64,000 nucleotides of DNA from Corynebacterium sp. HMSC08A12 (GTDB taxonomy: Bacteria; Actinomycetota; Actinomycetes; Mycobacteriales; Mycobacteriaceae), in the NCBI RefSeq assembly GCF_001807485.1, contig NZ_KV789183.1, positions 1 to 64,000 on the forward strand. Reading direction: 5' to 3'. Position 1 is the stretch's first letter. Every line of letters starts with the position of its first letter. The notes below the pieces were generated by a model. The model ran no database searches. It worked only from the letters and a program-made list of their open reading frames with translations, and was not told where the DNA came from. Positions 1 to 8,818 of the stretch are shown piece after piece. A program made the position numbers and the translations under genes.

Positions 1-39
1 CCCCCCTAGCTCAGGCCCCTAACTCCTGCAAGGAAACCC

Positions 40-1533
40 CTACAGGTTCGCGATGATGTCCTCGACGGTCTTCTTCGCATCCCCCAGCAGCATGTCCGTG
101 TTCTCGTTGAAGAACAGCGGGTTCTGCACGCCCGCGTAGCCGGAGCCCATGGAGCGCTTGAAGACGATGACCTTCTCCGCCTCCCAGACCTTCAGCACGG
201 GCATGCCCGCGATCGGGGAACCCGGCTCCTCGGCGATCGGGTTGACGGTGTCGTTCGCGCCGATGACCAGCACCACGTCGATGTCCCCGAAGTCGTCGTT
301 GACCTCGTCCAGTTCGAGGACGATGTCGTACGGCACCTTGGCCTCGGCCAGTAGAACGTTCATGTGTCCTGGCAGGCGGCCTGCCACAGGGTGGATGCCG
401 AAGGTGACGTCCACGCCTTGTTCCTTCAGACGCTCGACCAGCGTGGCCACCGGGTACTGCGCCTGCGCCACGGCCATGCCGTAGCCCGGGGTGATCATGA
501 CCTTCTTCACGCCCTTGAGCAGCTCCGCAGTCTCAGCCGCGGTGACCTCGGTGTGCTCGCCGTATTCTCGGTCGTCGGAAGCTGCAGCCTCGCCGCCGAA
601 ACCGCCGAGGATAACGGAGACGAAGCTACGGTTCATTGCCTGGCACATCACATAGGACAGGTAGGCACCGGAGGAGCCGACCAGCGCGCCCACGATAATG
701 AGCAGCGGGTTGGCCAGCATGAAGCCCGCCGCTGCGGCCGCCCAGCCGGAGTAGGAGTTCAGCATGGACACAACCACCGGCATATCGCCACCGCCGATCG
801 CCGCCACCAGGTGGTAGCCCAGGAACAGCGCCAGCGCGAGCATCACGCCCAGCGCGATCCACGCCAGGGTCAGGTTCTCGTGGCCTGCGGAAATGAACAG
901 CACCATTCCCACGAGAGACACCACAATGACAGCCAGGTTCAGCAGGTGGCGGCCCGGCAGCATCAGCGGCTTGCCGTCCATCTTTCCGGACAGCTTGAGG
1001 TACGCCACGATGGAGCCCGTGAGCGTCACTGCACCGATGAACACGCCCAGGTAAACCTCGCCCAGGTGGAAAGCCTCGATGGACTTCGTGCGCTCGTCCG
1101 GCTGAATGAAGGAGTTCACGCCAATAAGCACTGCAGCCAGGCCCACGAAGCTGTGCAGCATCGCGATGAGCTCCGGCATTTCGGTCATCTCGACCTTCTT
1201 GGCGCGCGGAATGCCAATCGCCGCGCCGAGCAGCATCGCCACGGCGATCAGCAGCACGGTCACGAGCGGACCGGTGGATGCCTCTCCCCCATTGATGGAG
1301 TTGACCACGGCCTTGACGATGGTGGCGATGAGCGCGATGGTCATGCCGGCGATGCCGAAGCGGTTGCCGCGCGATGCGGTCTGCTGCTTCGCCAGGCCTG
1401 CCAGCGCCAGGATGAATAGCAGCGCGGCGACCAGGTAGGCCAGGTTGGTAATCTTGTCCGTCCATTCGAGGACGGTCGGGTTGACGAGGTTCTGCGCGCC
1501 GGTCTCTGCGGCGCTAAGGAGTTGCTGTTTCAT
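40..1533 (-). CDS. pntB: NAD(P) transhydrogenase subunit beta
   Basis: Membrane subunit of the proton-translocating transhydrogenase, which uses proton re-entry to drive hydride transfer from NADH to NADP+. The 497-residue protein has the family's usual length. Its first ~280 residues are a run of hydrophobic segments (the dII membrane domain). The C-terminal ~180 residues are the NADP-binding dIII domain, with a [10 protein letters not shown] fingerprint near residue 350, then [26 protein letters not shown] and [11 protein letters not shown]. The ATG lies 3 nt after the pntA stop and its GGAGGT ribosome site sits inside the end of pntA, so the two are translationally coupled. After the stop, TAGGGG-like words recur three times up to the window edge. 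Confidence 0.96.
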   Translation of the reverse strand: MKQQLLSAAETGAQNLVNPTVLEWTDKITNLAYLVAALLFILALAGLAKQQTASRGNRFGIAGMTIALIATIVKAVVNSINGGEASTGPLVTVLLIAVAMLLGAAIGIPRAKKVEMTEMPELIAMLHSFVGLAAVLIGVNSFIQPDERTKSIEAFHLGEVYLGVFIGAVTLTGSIVAYLKLSGKMDGKPLMLPGRHLLNLAVIVVSLVGMVLFISAGHENLTLAWIALGVMLALALFLGYHLVAAIGGGDMPVVVSMLNSYSGWAAAAAGFMLANPLLIIVGALVGSSGAYLSYVMCQAMNRSFVSVILGGFGGEAAASDDREYGEHTEVTAAETAELLKGVKKVMITPGYGMAVAQAQYPVATLVERLKEQGVDVTFGIHPVAGRLPGHMNVLLAEAKVPYDIVLELDEVNDDFGDIDVVLVIGANDTVNPIAEEPGSPIAGMPVLKVWEAEKVIVFKRSMGSGYAGVQNPLFFNENTDMLLGDAKKTVEDIIANL

Positions 1534-1536
1534 GGC

Positions 1537-3162
1537 TTAGTTACCTCCGTCGAACATGGTCAGCATGCGACGGGTCACGAAGAATCCGCCGAAGATATTG
1601 ATAGAGGCCACGACGATCGCCACAAAGCTCAGGCCCGCGACCACCAGGTTGGAACTACCCACCTGCAGGATCGCGCCGACCAGGATGATGCCGGAGATCG
1701 CGTTCGTCTCACTCATCAGCGGCGTGTGCAGTTTGTGCGTCACCGCGGTGATCACGTAGAAGCCCACGACGATGGCCAGCATGAGCAGCATGTATTCGCC
1801 GGCGACCTGCATCGGGCTGGCGAGAATCAGCGCGATGCCGAACAGCGCAGCAAGGATCTTCCATCCCGCACCCTTGTTCTTTGCCTCGCCTTCTTGGTTT
1901 GACGCCGACTGCTCCGCCGCAACCGCATCCGTATCGGCCTTAGCACCCGCACTCTGCGCGGCGGGGGCTGCAGAGACCTTGACCGGTGGGGGTGGCCAGA
2001 GGATCTCAGCGACCTCCCCGGCGGGCTGGGACGTGGCGTCATTAGAAGGAGCGCCGGAAGAAGCGACGGCAGACGGCGCCGCGAAGGTGGAGTGCGTGAC
2101 GGTGATGCCGCGAACGATCTCGTCCTCCAGGTCGAAGGTCAGCTGGCCGTCCTTTCCCGGAGTCATGAGCTTGAGCAGGTTGACCACGTTCTGGCCGTAG
2201 AGCTGCGAGGCCTGGGCGGGCAGGCGGCCGGCGAGATCCGTGTAGCCGATGATGCTCACACCGTTGTCGGTGACAGTGATCTCGCCGGGGACGGTGAGCT
2301 CGCAGTTGCCGCCGTTGGCAGCGGCCATGTCGACGATGACGGAGCCGGGCTTCATCGCAGCCACGTCGGCGGCGGTGAGCAGCACCGGGGACTTGCGGCC
2401 CGGGATGTTCGCGGTGGTGATGACGATGTCGGCGGCGGCGGACTGCTCTGCGTAGAGCTTCGCGGCGGCCTGTGCCTGGTCGGCGGTCATCTCTTTGGCG
2501 TAGCCGTCTTCAGACTTCTCGGTCTCCGCCTGGATGGCGACGAACTCGGCGCCCATGGACTCGACTTGCTCGGCGGTCTCGGGGCGCAGGTCCGTGGCCT
2601 TGACGATCGCGCCCATGGAGTTCGCGGTGCCGATCGCGGCCAGACCGGCCACGCCCGCGCCGATGACGTAGACGACGGCAGGCGGAACCTTGCCGGCGGC
2701 AGTGACCTGGCCAGTGAACAGGCGACCGAAGGTATTGGCCGCCTCGATGACCGCGCGATAGCCGGCGATATTGGCCTGGGAGCTAAGCACGTCCATGGAC
2801 TGTGCGCGGGAGATGCGCGGAACGGTGTCCATGGCCACGGAGGTCACGTTTTGGTTCGCAAGCTCTTGGATGAGCTGTTCGTTACGACCCGGTGCCAGGC
2901 GAGCGATAAGGGTGGCGCCGGGCTTAAGCTGTGCGCGCTGTTCGTCGGTTGGCGCGTCGAGCGCGGTGATGATGTCCGCATGCCAAACGTCATCGCCGAC
3001 GATGCGCGCGCCGGCCTCTTCGTAAAGGTTGTCAGGGTAATTGGACTGGTCGCCTGCGCCGGACTGGACCGCGACCTCGTAGCCAAGCTTGATGAGCTTG
3101 CCCACGGTGTCCGGCGTGGCCGAAACCAGGGCTTCTGGCTCTCTTGGGATACCGATAAGCAA
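1537..3162 (-). CDS. pntA: NAD(P) transhydrogenase subunit alpha (single-chain form)
   Basis: NAD(H)-binding subunit of the proton-translocating transhydrogenase. The 541-residue chain joins the dI alanine-dehydrogenase-like domain (start MLIGIPREPEALV; Rossmann motif VIGAGVAGLAAIG at about 166-180, followed by KATDLRPE) to a membrane segment of about four helices in the last ~110 residues. Between them is a Pro/Ala/Ser-rich linker of about 65 residues (roughly 360-430). The start is TTG at 3162, preceded by a GAGGAG ribosome site at normal spacing. It is first in an operon with pntB, which starts 3 nt downstream. An inverted repeat about 110 bp upstream is a possible operator. The likely role is NADPH supply for biosynthesis. 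Confidence 0.95.
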   Translation of the reverse strand: MLIGIPREPEALVSATPDTVGKLIKLGYEVAVQSGAGDQSNYPDNLYEEAGARIVGDDVWHADIITALDAPTDEQRAQLKPGATLIARLAPGRNEQLIQELANQNVTSVAMDTVPRISRAQSMDVLSSQANIAGYRAVIEAANTFGRLFTGQVTAAGKVPPAVVYVIGAGVAGLAAIGTANSMGAIVKATDLRPETAEQVESMGAEFVAIQAETEKSEDGYAKEMTADQAQAAAKLYAEQSAAADIVITTANIPGRKSPVLLTAADVAAMKPGSVIVDMAAANGGNCELTVPGEITVTDNGVSIIGYTDLAGRLPAQASQLYGQNVVNLLKLMTPGKDGQLTFDLEDEIVRGITVTHSTFAAPSAVASSGAPSNDATSQPAGEVAEILWPPPPVKVSAAPAAQSAGAKADTDAVAAEQSASNQEGEAKNKGAGWKILAALFGIALILASPMQVAGEYMLLMLAIVVGFYVITAVTHKLHTPLMSETNAISGIILVGAILQVGSSNLVVAGLSFVAIVVASINIFGGFFVTRRMLTMFDGGN

Positions 3163-3471
3163 GGGAGGCTCCTCACTGGTGTGTCTCTTGCATGTTTACT
3201 TCTGCTCGCGTTTCCTAAAGGCCGTTACGCCTGGTGAAGTCCTGGTTTGGACGGGGTTTGCGAGCCCATTAACTACGTTTGGGTAGTTCTAAAACCATAG
3301 GTGCTTATTTGGACCCATATCACGATTTGAGAGAAATACCCCCGTGCCTCTCATAATTTGGGAGTTGACGCCCTCAGCCTCGGCGCTGGAGAGATAGCGA
3401 CAATTAAAGCCATTCAGAGTTTCCGAGGCAAAGCCATGCGAAGCCTCCAAAACTTGCGTACTCTCACAGCC
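3163..3471. other. Intergenic region between pntA and an unknown gene
   Basis: About 310 bp between divergent genes. It holds a perfect inverted repeat AACTAC-N6-GTAGTT at 3271-3288 and a second, TGAGAG/CTCTCA, around 3330-3352; either could be a regulator site. It is relatively AT-rich, as expected for two promoters. At 3459-3464 TACTCT lies 7 nt before the next ATG, the leaderless-promoter geometry seen repeatedly in this window. I see no convincing small gene. Confidence 0.5.
3271..3288. promoter_or_regulatory. Inverted repeat upstream of pntA (possible operator)
   Basis: AACTAC, six bases, GTAGTT: a perfect 6-bp inverted repeat about 110 bp upstream of the pntA TTG start. Only the symmetry is seen; no regulator is recognised. 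Confidence 0.25.
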
Positions 3472-4317
3472 ATGTTCGGACTATTCGGCAAGAAGAAGAA
3501 CAACGACACCACCCCACAACAATCAGCAGCGCAGGAAGCTGCTGGTCAGCAGCCAACAGCGCAGCAGCCAGCAGCTCAGCACGGCCACTTGAAATTTCAA
3601 CACAACAGCGACGGTGACGCGACCTTAACCACTCCGAATGGAGAGCTTGTCTACGGCATCATCTCCCCTGCCCCGAAGGATGCCAGCAACTACTCATACG
3701 CAAAGGAGATCCTGCCGGGCGTCTACCGCTTCCTCGCCACCGTAGATTCCGGTTTCAAGCCACTTTCCGACGCTGATCTTCCGCAGGGCTTTGACCTTGA
3801 CCTGCAAGTTCTGGGCGACGCAACCTTCCCGGGCCTGGACATGCCCGGGAGCAACCACACATTTTGGTCAGCGGCTTCTATGGCCACCACGCGTAAGTCT
3901 CTCGAAACGTTGAAGGTTGCAAGCGCTGGCGATGTCTTCTTCCAGGTTAAGTCCGACTTCCCATTCGGGGCGACGCTCGCCATCACGTTCGATCTCTTCC
4001 TGCAGATCACCAAGATTCCTGACCATGGCCACGGACACGTGGTCTCCATGCCCGGTGGCAGCACGGTTCTGGTTCACCCAGTGGTTCCGGATCAGCCAGC
4101 GGACAGCATTATGCAGCAGATGGCCCAGACCCGCCACGAGCTGCGGCAGCACCCGGTGAACATCTCTCCCCTGACGTTCTGGGTGCACGATAACCACTGG
4201 GATGTTCTCACCGCCAAGGATGGCGTATCCCTCTTCCTGCCAGAAAGCTTCCCTGTGAAGCGCAATGCTGACGGCGCGCCTCTCATGTCCGACGGCAACG
4301 CGGGCACCCGCGCTTAG
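3472..4317 (+). CDS. Uncharacterised protein starting MFGLFGKKK
   Basis: I do not recognise the family. The 281-residue product begins MFGLFGKKKNN, followed by a Gln/Ala-rich linker to about residue 40, and then a globular region with no signal peptide or membrane segment. Visible stretches include LTTPNGELVYGI, ILPGVYRFLATVDSGFKPL and HDNHWDVLTAKDG. It is probably cytoplasmic. I chose ATG 3472 because TACTCT (3459-3464) lies exactly 7 nt upstream, the leaderless geometry common here. An in-frame ATG at 3436 has a weak GAGG 9 nt upstream and is the alternative. The gene stands alone between pntA (divergent) and the tRNA terminator (convergent). Confidence 0.75.
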   Translation: MFGLFGKKKNNDTTPQQSAAQEAAGQQPTAQQPAAQHGHLKFQHNSDGDATLTTPNGELVYGIISPAPKDASNYSYAKEILPGVYRFLATVDSGFKPLSDADLPQGFDLDLQVLGDATFPGLDMPGSNHTFWSAASMATTRKSLETLKVASAGDVFFQVKSDFPFGATLAITFDLFLQITKIPDHGHGHVVSMPGGSTVLVHPVVPDQPADSIMQQMAQTRHELRQHPVNISPLTFWVHDNHWDVLTAKDGVSLFLPESFPVKRNADGAPLMSDGNAGTRA

Positions 4318-4358
4318 CGCTCGCGTATCTTCTTCCGGCACATATCCAGCGCGAAAGC

Positions 4359-4400
4359 GAAAACCTCCGGCCGGCTTCTGAAGGGAAGCTGACCGGAGGT
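4359..4400 (-). terminator. Rho-independent terminator of the tRNA-Gln/tRNA-Glu transcript
   Basis: On the minus strand an ACCTCCGG arm pairs with CCGGAGGT, with further inner pairing (AGCTTC/GAAGCC), followed by TTTTCGCTTTC. It lies about 20 nt past the 3' end of tRNA-Glu. It would also receive transcription from the convergent unknown gene. Confidence 0.8.
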
Positions 4401-4418
4401 CGTCGTATTCAATATTTG

Positions 4419-4491
4419 TACCCCGTACGGGATTTGAACCCGTGTTACCGGCGTGAGAGGCCGGCGTCCTAGGCCGCTAGACGAACGGGGC
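4419..4491 (-). tRNA. tRNA-Glu (CTC anticodon)
   Basis: A complete cloverleaf on the minus strand. It begins GCCCCGTTCGTC, has anticodon CTC in the loop CTCTCAC, a GGTTCAAATC T-loop and a GGGGT acceptor end. G1 pairs with T72 as a wobble. CCA is not encoded. The first base of this tRNA is only 1 nt after the last base of tRNA-Gln, so the two are almost certainly one transcript. gltX, which charges tRNA-Glu, is nearby on the same strand. Confidence 0.96.
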
Positions 4492-4492
4492 G

Positions 4493-4564
4493 CTGGCCTA
4501 CCAGGACTCGAACCTAGAATGACGGTACCAGAAACCGTAGTGTTGCCAATTACACCATAGGCCA
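4493..4564 (-). tRNA. tRNA-Gln (CTG anticodon)
   Basis: A complete cloverleaf on the minus strand. It begins TGGCCTATGGTG, has anticodon CTG in the loop TTTCTGG, a GGTTCGAGTCC T-arm, and acceptor TAGGCCA with discriminator G. CCA is not encoded. The U1-A72 pair is typical of glutamine tRNAs. gatCAB is in the window and I see no glutaminyl-tRNA synthetase, so this tRNA is presumably charged with Glu by GltX and then amidated by GatCAB, the usual actinobacterial route. Confidence 0.95.
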
Positions 4565-4769
4565 TCGTTCGTCGAACAAAACCCGCAAGTGACACTCCCC
4601 GGATATCCAGGTCGTTGAACACTGCGAACCTCGCTCGCAACGAGGAATACTATAACCAGAACAGTGAATTACAAGCAAATCAGCTGGTAAACACGCATTT
4701 TTCCGGCCATAGTGCGCTCACTGCGCCGCCCCTCTCTCGCAGGACGGCACGCGCAAGCGCACCTCCCCC

Positions 4770-4806
4770 CCGCTGCTTCTACCGCCGCGCCCACCGCTGC
4801 CTCTAC
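4770..4806. repeat. 24-bp tandem duplication across the gltX stop codon
   Basis: CCGCTGCTTCTAC at 4770 and CCGCTGCCTCTAC at 4794 match at 12 of 13 positions with period 24. The second copy contains the gltX stop codon (4803-4805), so the TAG and its flank are repeated downstream. The rest of the 240-bp spacer to the tRNAs shows nothing else recognisable. Confidence 0.55.
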
Positions 4807-6305
4807 TGCTGTGTAGGCGCGAACGGCGTCTGCTCGCGGGCGGCCCGCAGGCGTGCCAGCGTGGACTCCTTGCCCAGCAGCTCCATGGACTCAAACAGCG
4901 GCGGGGACACAGCCGCACCACTGATGGCCACACGCAGAGCACCGTAGGCCTTGCGCGGCTTCAGCTCCATCTCCTCGATCAGCTTCGACTGCAGCGCCTT
5001 CTCAATGACGTCGGTCTTAAACTCCCCGTCCGCGATAGCCTCCAGCTGCGCGATGGCAACCTCGAGAACCTCCACCGCGTCCTCCTTCAGGTTCTTCTTC
5101 GCAGCCTTCTCGTCCAGGGACAAATCGGCGTCAGAAGTGATCAGGAAGCGCAGCAGACCGTCAGCATCCGAGAGCGTCTTGATGCGCGTCTGCACCAGCT
5201 CCGCGGCGAAAGCGAACTTATCCGCGGGGTAGTCCGCCGGGAAGGCCTTGTGCTCCTCCAGGTAGGCGCGCAGGCGCTCGGTGAAGTCGTCCAGCTCCAG
5301 CATGCGGATGTGGTCGGCGTTGATGGCCTCCAACTTCTTCTGGTCGAAGCGTGCCGGGTTGGGCTTCACGTCCGCCACATCGAAGTTGTCGATGAGCTGC
5401 TGCATCGTGAAGATGTCCTCATCGGCGGACAGCGACCAGCCAAGCAGCGACAGGTAATTCAGCATGCCCTCGGGGATGATGCCGTTGTCGCGGTGGTTGA
5501 ACAGGTTCGATTCCGGGTCGCGCTTGGAAAGCTTCTTGTTGCCCTCGCCCATCACGAACGGTAGGTGGCCGAATGTAGGTACCTGTTTAGCGACGCCCAC
5601 CCGTACCAGCGCCTCGTAGAGTGCGATCTGTCGCGGTGTGGACGGCAGCAGGTCTTCGCCTCGCAGGACGTGCGTGATCTCCATCAGAGCATCGTCCACC
5701 GGGTTAACGAGGGTGTACAGCGGCTGGCCGTTCGAGCGAGCGACCACGAAGTCCGGCACGGTCTTGCCGTCCACGCTCATGTCGCCGCGGACGAGGTCAT
5801 GCCACTCGTAGACTCGGTCGTCGGGCATGCGCAGGCGCCAGACGGGCTCGCGGCCTTCGGCCTGGAACTGCGCGATCTGCTCTTCGGTGAGGTCGCGGTC
5901 GTAGTTGTCGTACCCCAGCTGCGGGTCACGCCCTGCAGCCTTGTGGCGGGCCTGGACTTCCTCGTTGGTGGAGTAGGCCGGGTACACGTCGCCGGATTCC
6001 TTCAGCTTCTCCAGGACGTCCGCGTAGATGTCCATGCGCTGGGACTGGCGGTAAGGCTCGTGCGGGCCGCCGACCTCGATGCCTTCGTCCCAGCCGAGGT
6101 TCAGCCACTTCAGGGAATCGATGATGGCCTGGTAGGACTCTTCGGAGTCTCGCTTCGCATCGGTGTCCTCGATACGGAAGACGAGCTTGCCGCCAGTGTG
6201 GCGGGCATAAGCCCAGTTGAACAGGGCTGTGCGCACCATGCCGACGTGCGGGGTGCCGGTGGGCGACGGGCAGAATCGAACGCGAACTTCGCTTACTTCA
6301 CTCAT
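4803..6305 (-). CDS. gltX: Glutamyl-tRNA synthetase
   Basis: Class I aminoacyl-tRNA synthetase of 500 residues, normal length. The ATP site HIGH motif appears as HVGM in [20 protein letters not shown] near residues 12-31, and the second signature as KLSKRDP at about residue 260. The helical anticodon-binding domain fills the C-terminal third. It charges tRNA-Glu and, with GatCAB in this window, very probably mischarges tRNA-Gln for later amidation. TACAGT ends 8 nt before the ATG, so the message may be nearly leaderless. The two tRNAs lie downstream on the same strand. Confidence 0.97.
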   Translation of the reverse strand: MSEVSEVRVRFCPSPTGTPHVGMVRTALFNWAYARHTGGKLVFRIEDTDAKRDSEESYQAIIDSLKWLNLGWDEGIEVGGPHEPYRQSQRMDIYADVLEKLKESGDVYPAYSTNEEVQARHKAAGRDPQLGYDNYDRDLTEEQIAQFQAEGREPVWRLRMPDDRVYEWHDLVRGDMSVDGKTVPDFVVARSNGQPLYTLVNPVDDALMEITHVLRGEDLLPSTPRQIALYEALVRVGVAKQVPTFGHLPFVMGEGNKKLSKRDPESNLFNHRDNGIIPEGMLNYLSLLGWSLSADEDIFTMQQLIDNFDVADVKPNPARFDQKKLEAINADHIRMLELDDFTERLRAYLEEHKAFPADYPADKFAFAAELVQTRIKTLSDADGLLRFLITSDADLSLDEKAAKKNLKEDAVEVLEVAIAQLEAIADGEFKTDVIEKALQSKLIEEMELKPRKAYGALRVAISGAAVSPPLFESMELLGKESTLARLRAAREQTPFAPTQQ

Positions 6306-6388
6306 GGTATTTAACTGTACCTTCCCGCGTTCTTGCCTTCGCGCTCGCTCGGCGCGGGCTTTGTGCAGGCTCTGTGCGGGCAGAGCAA

Positions 6389-6414
6389 AACCCCCGCGCG
6401 GTGGCGCGGGGGTT
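6389..6414 (-). terminator. Rho-independent terminator after the first esterase gene
   Basis: A perfect 11-bp stem (AACCCCCGCGC with GCGCGGGGGTT) and a 4-nt loop, followed on the minus strand by TTTTGC. It lies about 20 bp beyond the stop of the esterase at 6436. Confidence 0.85.
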
Positions 6415-6435
6415 CGGGTGCCGTTAGGTCACCGT

Positions 6436-7524
6436 TTAGGCATGACGGTGGCGCGACAGGAAGTGCCACGCAGCCTTCGGAGCGTCCGGGGCGAAGGCGT
6501 GCCAGTTGTGGCCGCCGAAGTCCGCACGCCACAGGACGGTGGAAGCGCGGCAACCGTTGTAGGTGAATCCGCTGGTAAGGGCGTGGGCGCGAACTCCATG
6601 CAGGGTACGCATGTCGCAGGAATTACGGCGTGCTGCGTTGTCGAAAGCAGCGCGGGCGCCGTAGTAACGCATGCCGTGGCGCTCGCCGCCACCGTAGTGC
6701 ATCAAGGTGTCGTGCACACCGTGGATCAGCATGGTCGGTACGTTGCGCCCACGGCAGTTGTTCATGGTGGCGTCATAGTAAGCACCAGAAACAGACACGA
6801 CAGCGGCGACCAGATCCGGAGCCTGGCAGGCCAGGTTCATCGCCATGCCGCCACCGTTCGACAGCCCGGCTGCGTACACGCGGCGGGTGTCGACGTTGTA
6901 GCGCTTAGACAGGGAGCGGACCATCTCGCGGACGAAAGCGACGTCCTCGCCGCGGCGGGTCTTGGAATACGGGGCGCCTTCCCAGGAGCGGCCGATGCCC
7001 TCCGCGTGGACTACGACGGCATCGCGGCCGGCCACCGCATTGAGGCGGGACGTGTTCTTCATGTCCGCCGCAGATTGGCCGCGACCGCCGAACACAAAGA
7101 GGATCGGCTTCTTGCGGCTACCGGAGTTCACCGGAACATCGACGATAGCCGTGCGGGTCTTCCCCTTGACGTTGAAGGTCTGGTAGTTGTTCCCCGGGCG
7201 CGGGCTCAGAGAGCCGGCGAGGCCGGTCAGACTACCGGAGAGGCTGCCCACCAGGTTGCTTGGGGCGGCGCTGGCCTGCGGAGTCGCGGACTCGTTGCCG
7301 GCAGCAGTATCCAGAGCCGGGCCAGCCAGGGTACTTGCGCCGATACCGAGGGCTACAGCCAGGGAGAGCGTGAGCTTGCGGAAGCGACCGCCGCGGCGAG
7401 CCGAGCGGGAAGCGCCGGAGGCTGCAGAGACTACGGAACCTGCGGAATCAGTGTGATCAGCCGCGGAAAGAGAGTGAGTGTTCGCGGCCTTCGTGTGAGT
7501 AAAACGTGACGAAAACTTTTGCAC
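6436..7524 (-). CDS. Secreted alpha/beta-hydrolase esterase (LpqC/PHB-depolymerase-like), copy A
   Basis: Probable exported esterase of the Esterase_PHB/feruloyl-esterase type. An N-terminal basic stretch ARRGGRFRKL precedes a hydrophobic core LTLSLAVALGIGASTLA, giving a signal peptide after an unusually long n-region. The catalytic set is visible: oxyanion region FVFGGRGQ, nucleophile elbow GLSNGGG, acid in HGVHDTL, and histidine in GGHNWH near the end. Start choice: GTG 7524 has TATGTT 6 nt upstream; GTG 7539 in the same frame is the alternative and lacks a promoter or ribosome site. It is a close tandem paralogue of the next gene. Substrate is unknown. Confidence 0.85.
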   Translation of the reverse strand: MQKFSSRFTHTKAANTHSLSAADHTDSAGSVVSAASGASRSARRGGRFRKLTLSLAVALGIGASTLAGPALDTAAGNESATPQASAAPSNLVGSLSGSLTGLAGSLSPRPGNNYQTFNVKGKTRTAIVDVPVNSGSRKKPILFVFGGRGQSAADMKNTSRLNAVAGRDAVVVHAEGIGRSWEGAPYSKTRRGEDVAFVREMVRSLSKRYNVDTRRVYAAGLSNGGGMAMNLACQAPDLVAAVVSVSGAYYDATMNNCRGRNVPTMLIHGVHDTLMHYGGGERHGMRYYGARAAFDNAARRNSCDMRTLHGVRAHALTSGFTYNGCRASTVLWRADFGGHNWHAFAPDAPKAAWHFLSRHRHA

Positions 7525-7600
7525 CGCTTTAACATACACCGGGCAGTAAAATTTAGGTACTTTTTCTTACAAAATCCTAAAAGCCGCCACAGCGGTGGCT

Positions 7601-7650
7601 CTAGCTAGCTCTGGCCGGTTTTAGCTAGATCTAGCTAGCCCTAGCTGGCC
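7601..7650. repeat. 10-bp CTAG-rich tandem repeat across the stop codon of esterase B
   Basis: Five consecutive 10-bp units: CTAGCTAGCT, CTGGCCGGTT, TTAGCTAGAT, CTAGCTAGCC and CTAGCTGGCC. The last carries the stop codon of the esterase at 7641-7643. Six CTAG tetramers fall in 50 bp, although CTAG is usually scarce in bacterial genomes. Seen directly; function unknown. Confidence 0.8.
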
Positions 7651-8723
7651 GCGCCCGGCAGCGTCTTGTTCTGGCGGGCCAGGAAGTTCCAGGCCTCGTT
7701 GGCTACGTCGGGCGCAAAGTGCCAGTTGTGACCCTGGTCGTTGATCCGCCAAAAGACAGCCTCGTCGCGGCAGCCAGGGTAGCCGAACTGGGTGACGTTG
7801 TTGGGCTTCTGCTCCACCACAGGCTGTGGCGCGCAGCCGTTGCGCAGCGCACGCGAGTGGATCAGGCGGGGCGCCGGAAGATAAGGCGCGTTGTGCAGCG
7901 TGCCGCCGTTGTAGTGGGTGAGCTCGTCCTGCTGGCCGTGGATCACGAACGTCGGCACGGACTCCGGCGCGCAGCCCTCGTTGACCGGGTTGTAGAAGGC
8001 GCCGGAGACGCTCACCACGCCAGCGATCAGGTCAGGAGCCTGGCACGCTAGGTTCATCACAAACCCGCCGCCGTTGGACATGCCGGTGGCGTAGATGCGG
8101 TTGCGGTCGACGTTGAACTTCCTGTCCAGCTCATTGACGATCTGTCGCACGAAGTCGACGTCCTGGCCGCGCTTGCTGGTGGCGTACGGTGCGCCCTCCC
8201 AGGCGTTATCAATGCCACGCGGGTAGACCACGATCGCTTCGCTGGCCGCGCCGGTGTTCGAGAAGCGGGAGTAACTGCGGTAATTCTCGGGCGTATCGTC
8301 GCGCCCGCCGAACCCAAACAGCACGGGCGTGGGCTTGTGCGGGTCGTAGTTGGAGGTCACGCTGACGATTGCGCTGCGGGTGCTGCCGTCGGGTCGGGTG
8401 AACTCGATGTTCTCCGGTTGTCCGGGGTGCGCCCTATCTATTGTTGACGCCGGCTTCGGCGCCGGTGCCGGTTTCGGTGCAGGCTTGGGCGCGGGAGCCG
8501 GTGCAGGCGCGGGCGCAGGGGCAGGCGCCTCCTGCGCGCTGGCCACGCCAGCTCCGCCGACGAGCACGGTGGCAAGCATTGCCAGCGTCATAGCAACGGA
8601 TACCGCCATGAGCAGGGCAAAGCTCAGAGCACGGTTGCCAAGGTGGCGCCCGGCACCCGCAGCGTTTCCGGCAATTCCAGAACTAACAGCTTTAACATTC
8701 TTAACAGCAGTCACATGAGTCAC
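7641..8723 (-). CDS. Secreted alpha/beta-hydrolase esterase (LpqC/PHB-depolymerase-like), copy B
   Basis: Paralogue of the preceding gene with the same order: a signal segment (ALSFALLMAVSVAMTLAMLATV), then an Ala-Pro-Lys repeat linker rich in AP pairs absent from copy A, then the hydrolase domain. Catalytic features are FGFGGRDD, elbow GMSNGGG, acid in HGQQDEL and histidine in QGHNWH. It may act at or be tethered to the cell wall through the Pro-rich linker. Start GTG 8723 has TAATGT exactly 7 nt upstream; GTG 8741 in the same frame is the alternative. The two genes are separated by about 115 bp including a CTAG-rich repeat, and are likely separate transcripts. Confidence 0.85.
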   Translation of the reverse strand: MTHVTAVKNVKAVSSGIAGNAAGAGRHLGNRALSFALLMAVSVAMTLAMLATVLVGGAGVASAQEAPAPAPAPAPAPAPKPAPKPAPAPKPASTIDRAHPGQPENIEFTRPDGSTRSAIVSVTSNYDPHKPTPVLFGFGGRDDTPENYRSYSRFSNTGAASEAIVVYPRGIDNAWEGAPYATSKRGQDVDFVRQIVNELDRKFNVDRNRIYATGMSNGGGFVMNLACQAPDLIAGVVSVSGAFYNPVNEGCAPESVPTFVIHGQQDELTHYNGGTLHNAPYLPAPRLIHSRALRNGCAPQPVVEQKPNNVTQFGYPGCRDEAVFWRINDQGHNWHFAPDVANEAWNFLARQNKTLPGAAS

Positions 8724-8818
8724 AAACGTAACATTAGACACAAGTTTCGCTGCGCATGTGCTGTAACACGCCGGAATGTGCGCAAATTCTTCAGCTTTTA
8801 CTCAGCTGACCCCACGCA

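Noticed and set aside
364-1419. Long open frames opposite pntB, pntA, serA, ilvB and other genes
   Set aside because: They lie antisense to clearly recognised genes, have Arg/His/Gly-rich composition typical of reversed high-GC coding sequence, and show no family motifs.
3330-3352. TGAGAG/CTCTCA inverted repeat as a terminator
   Set aside because: Six base pairs with a 14-nt loop and no T-run; noted only as a possible regulator site.
6436-8741. The two esterases as a frameshifted single gene
   Set aside because: Each has its own signal peptide, complete catalytic residues and stop, with a terminator or repeat between; they are paralogues.
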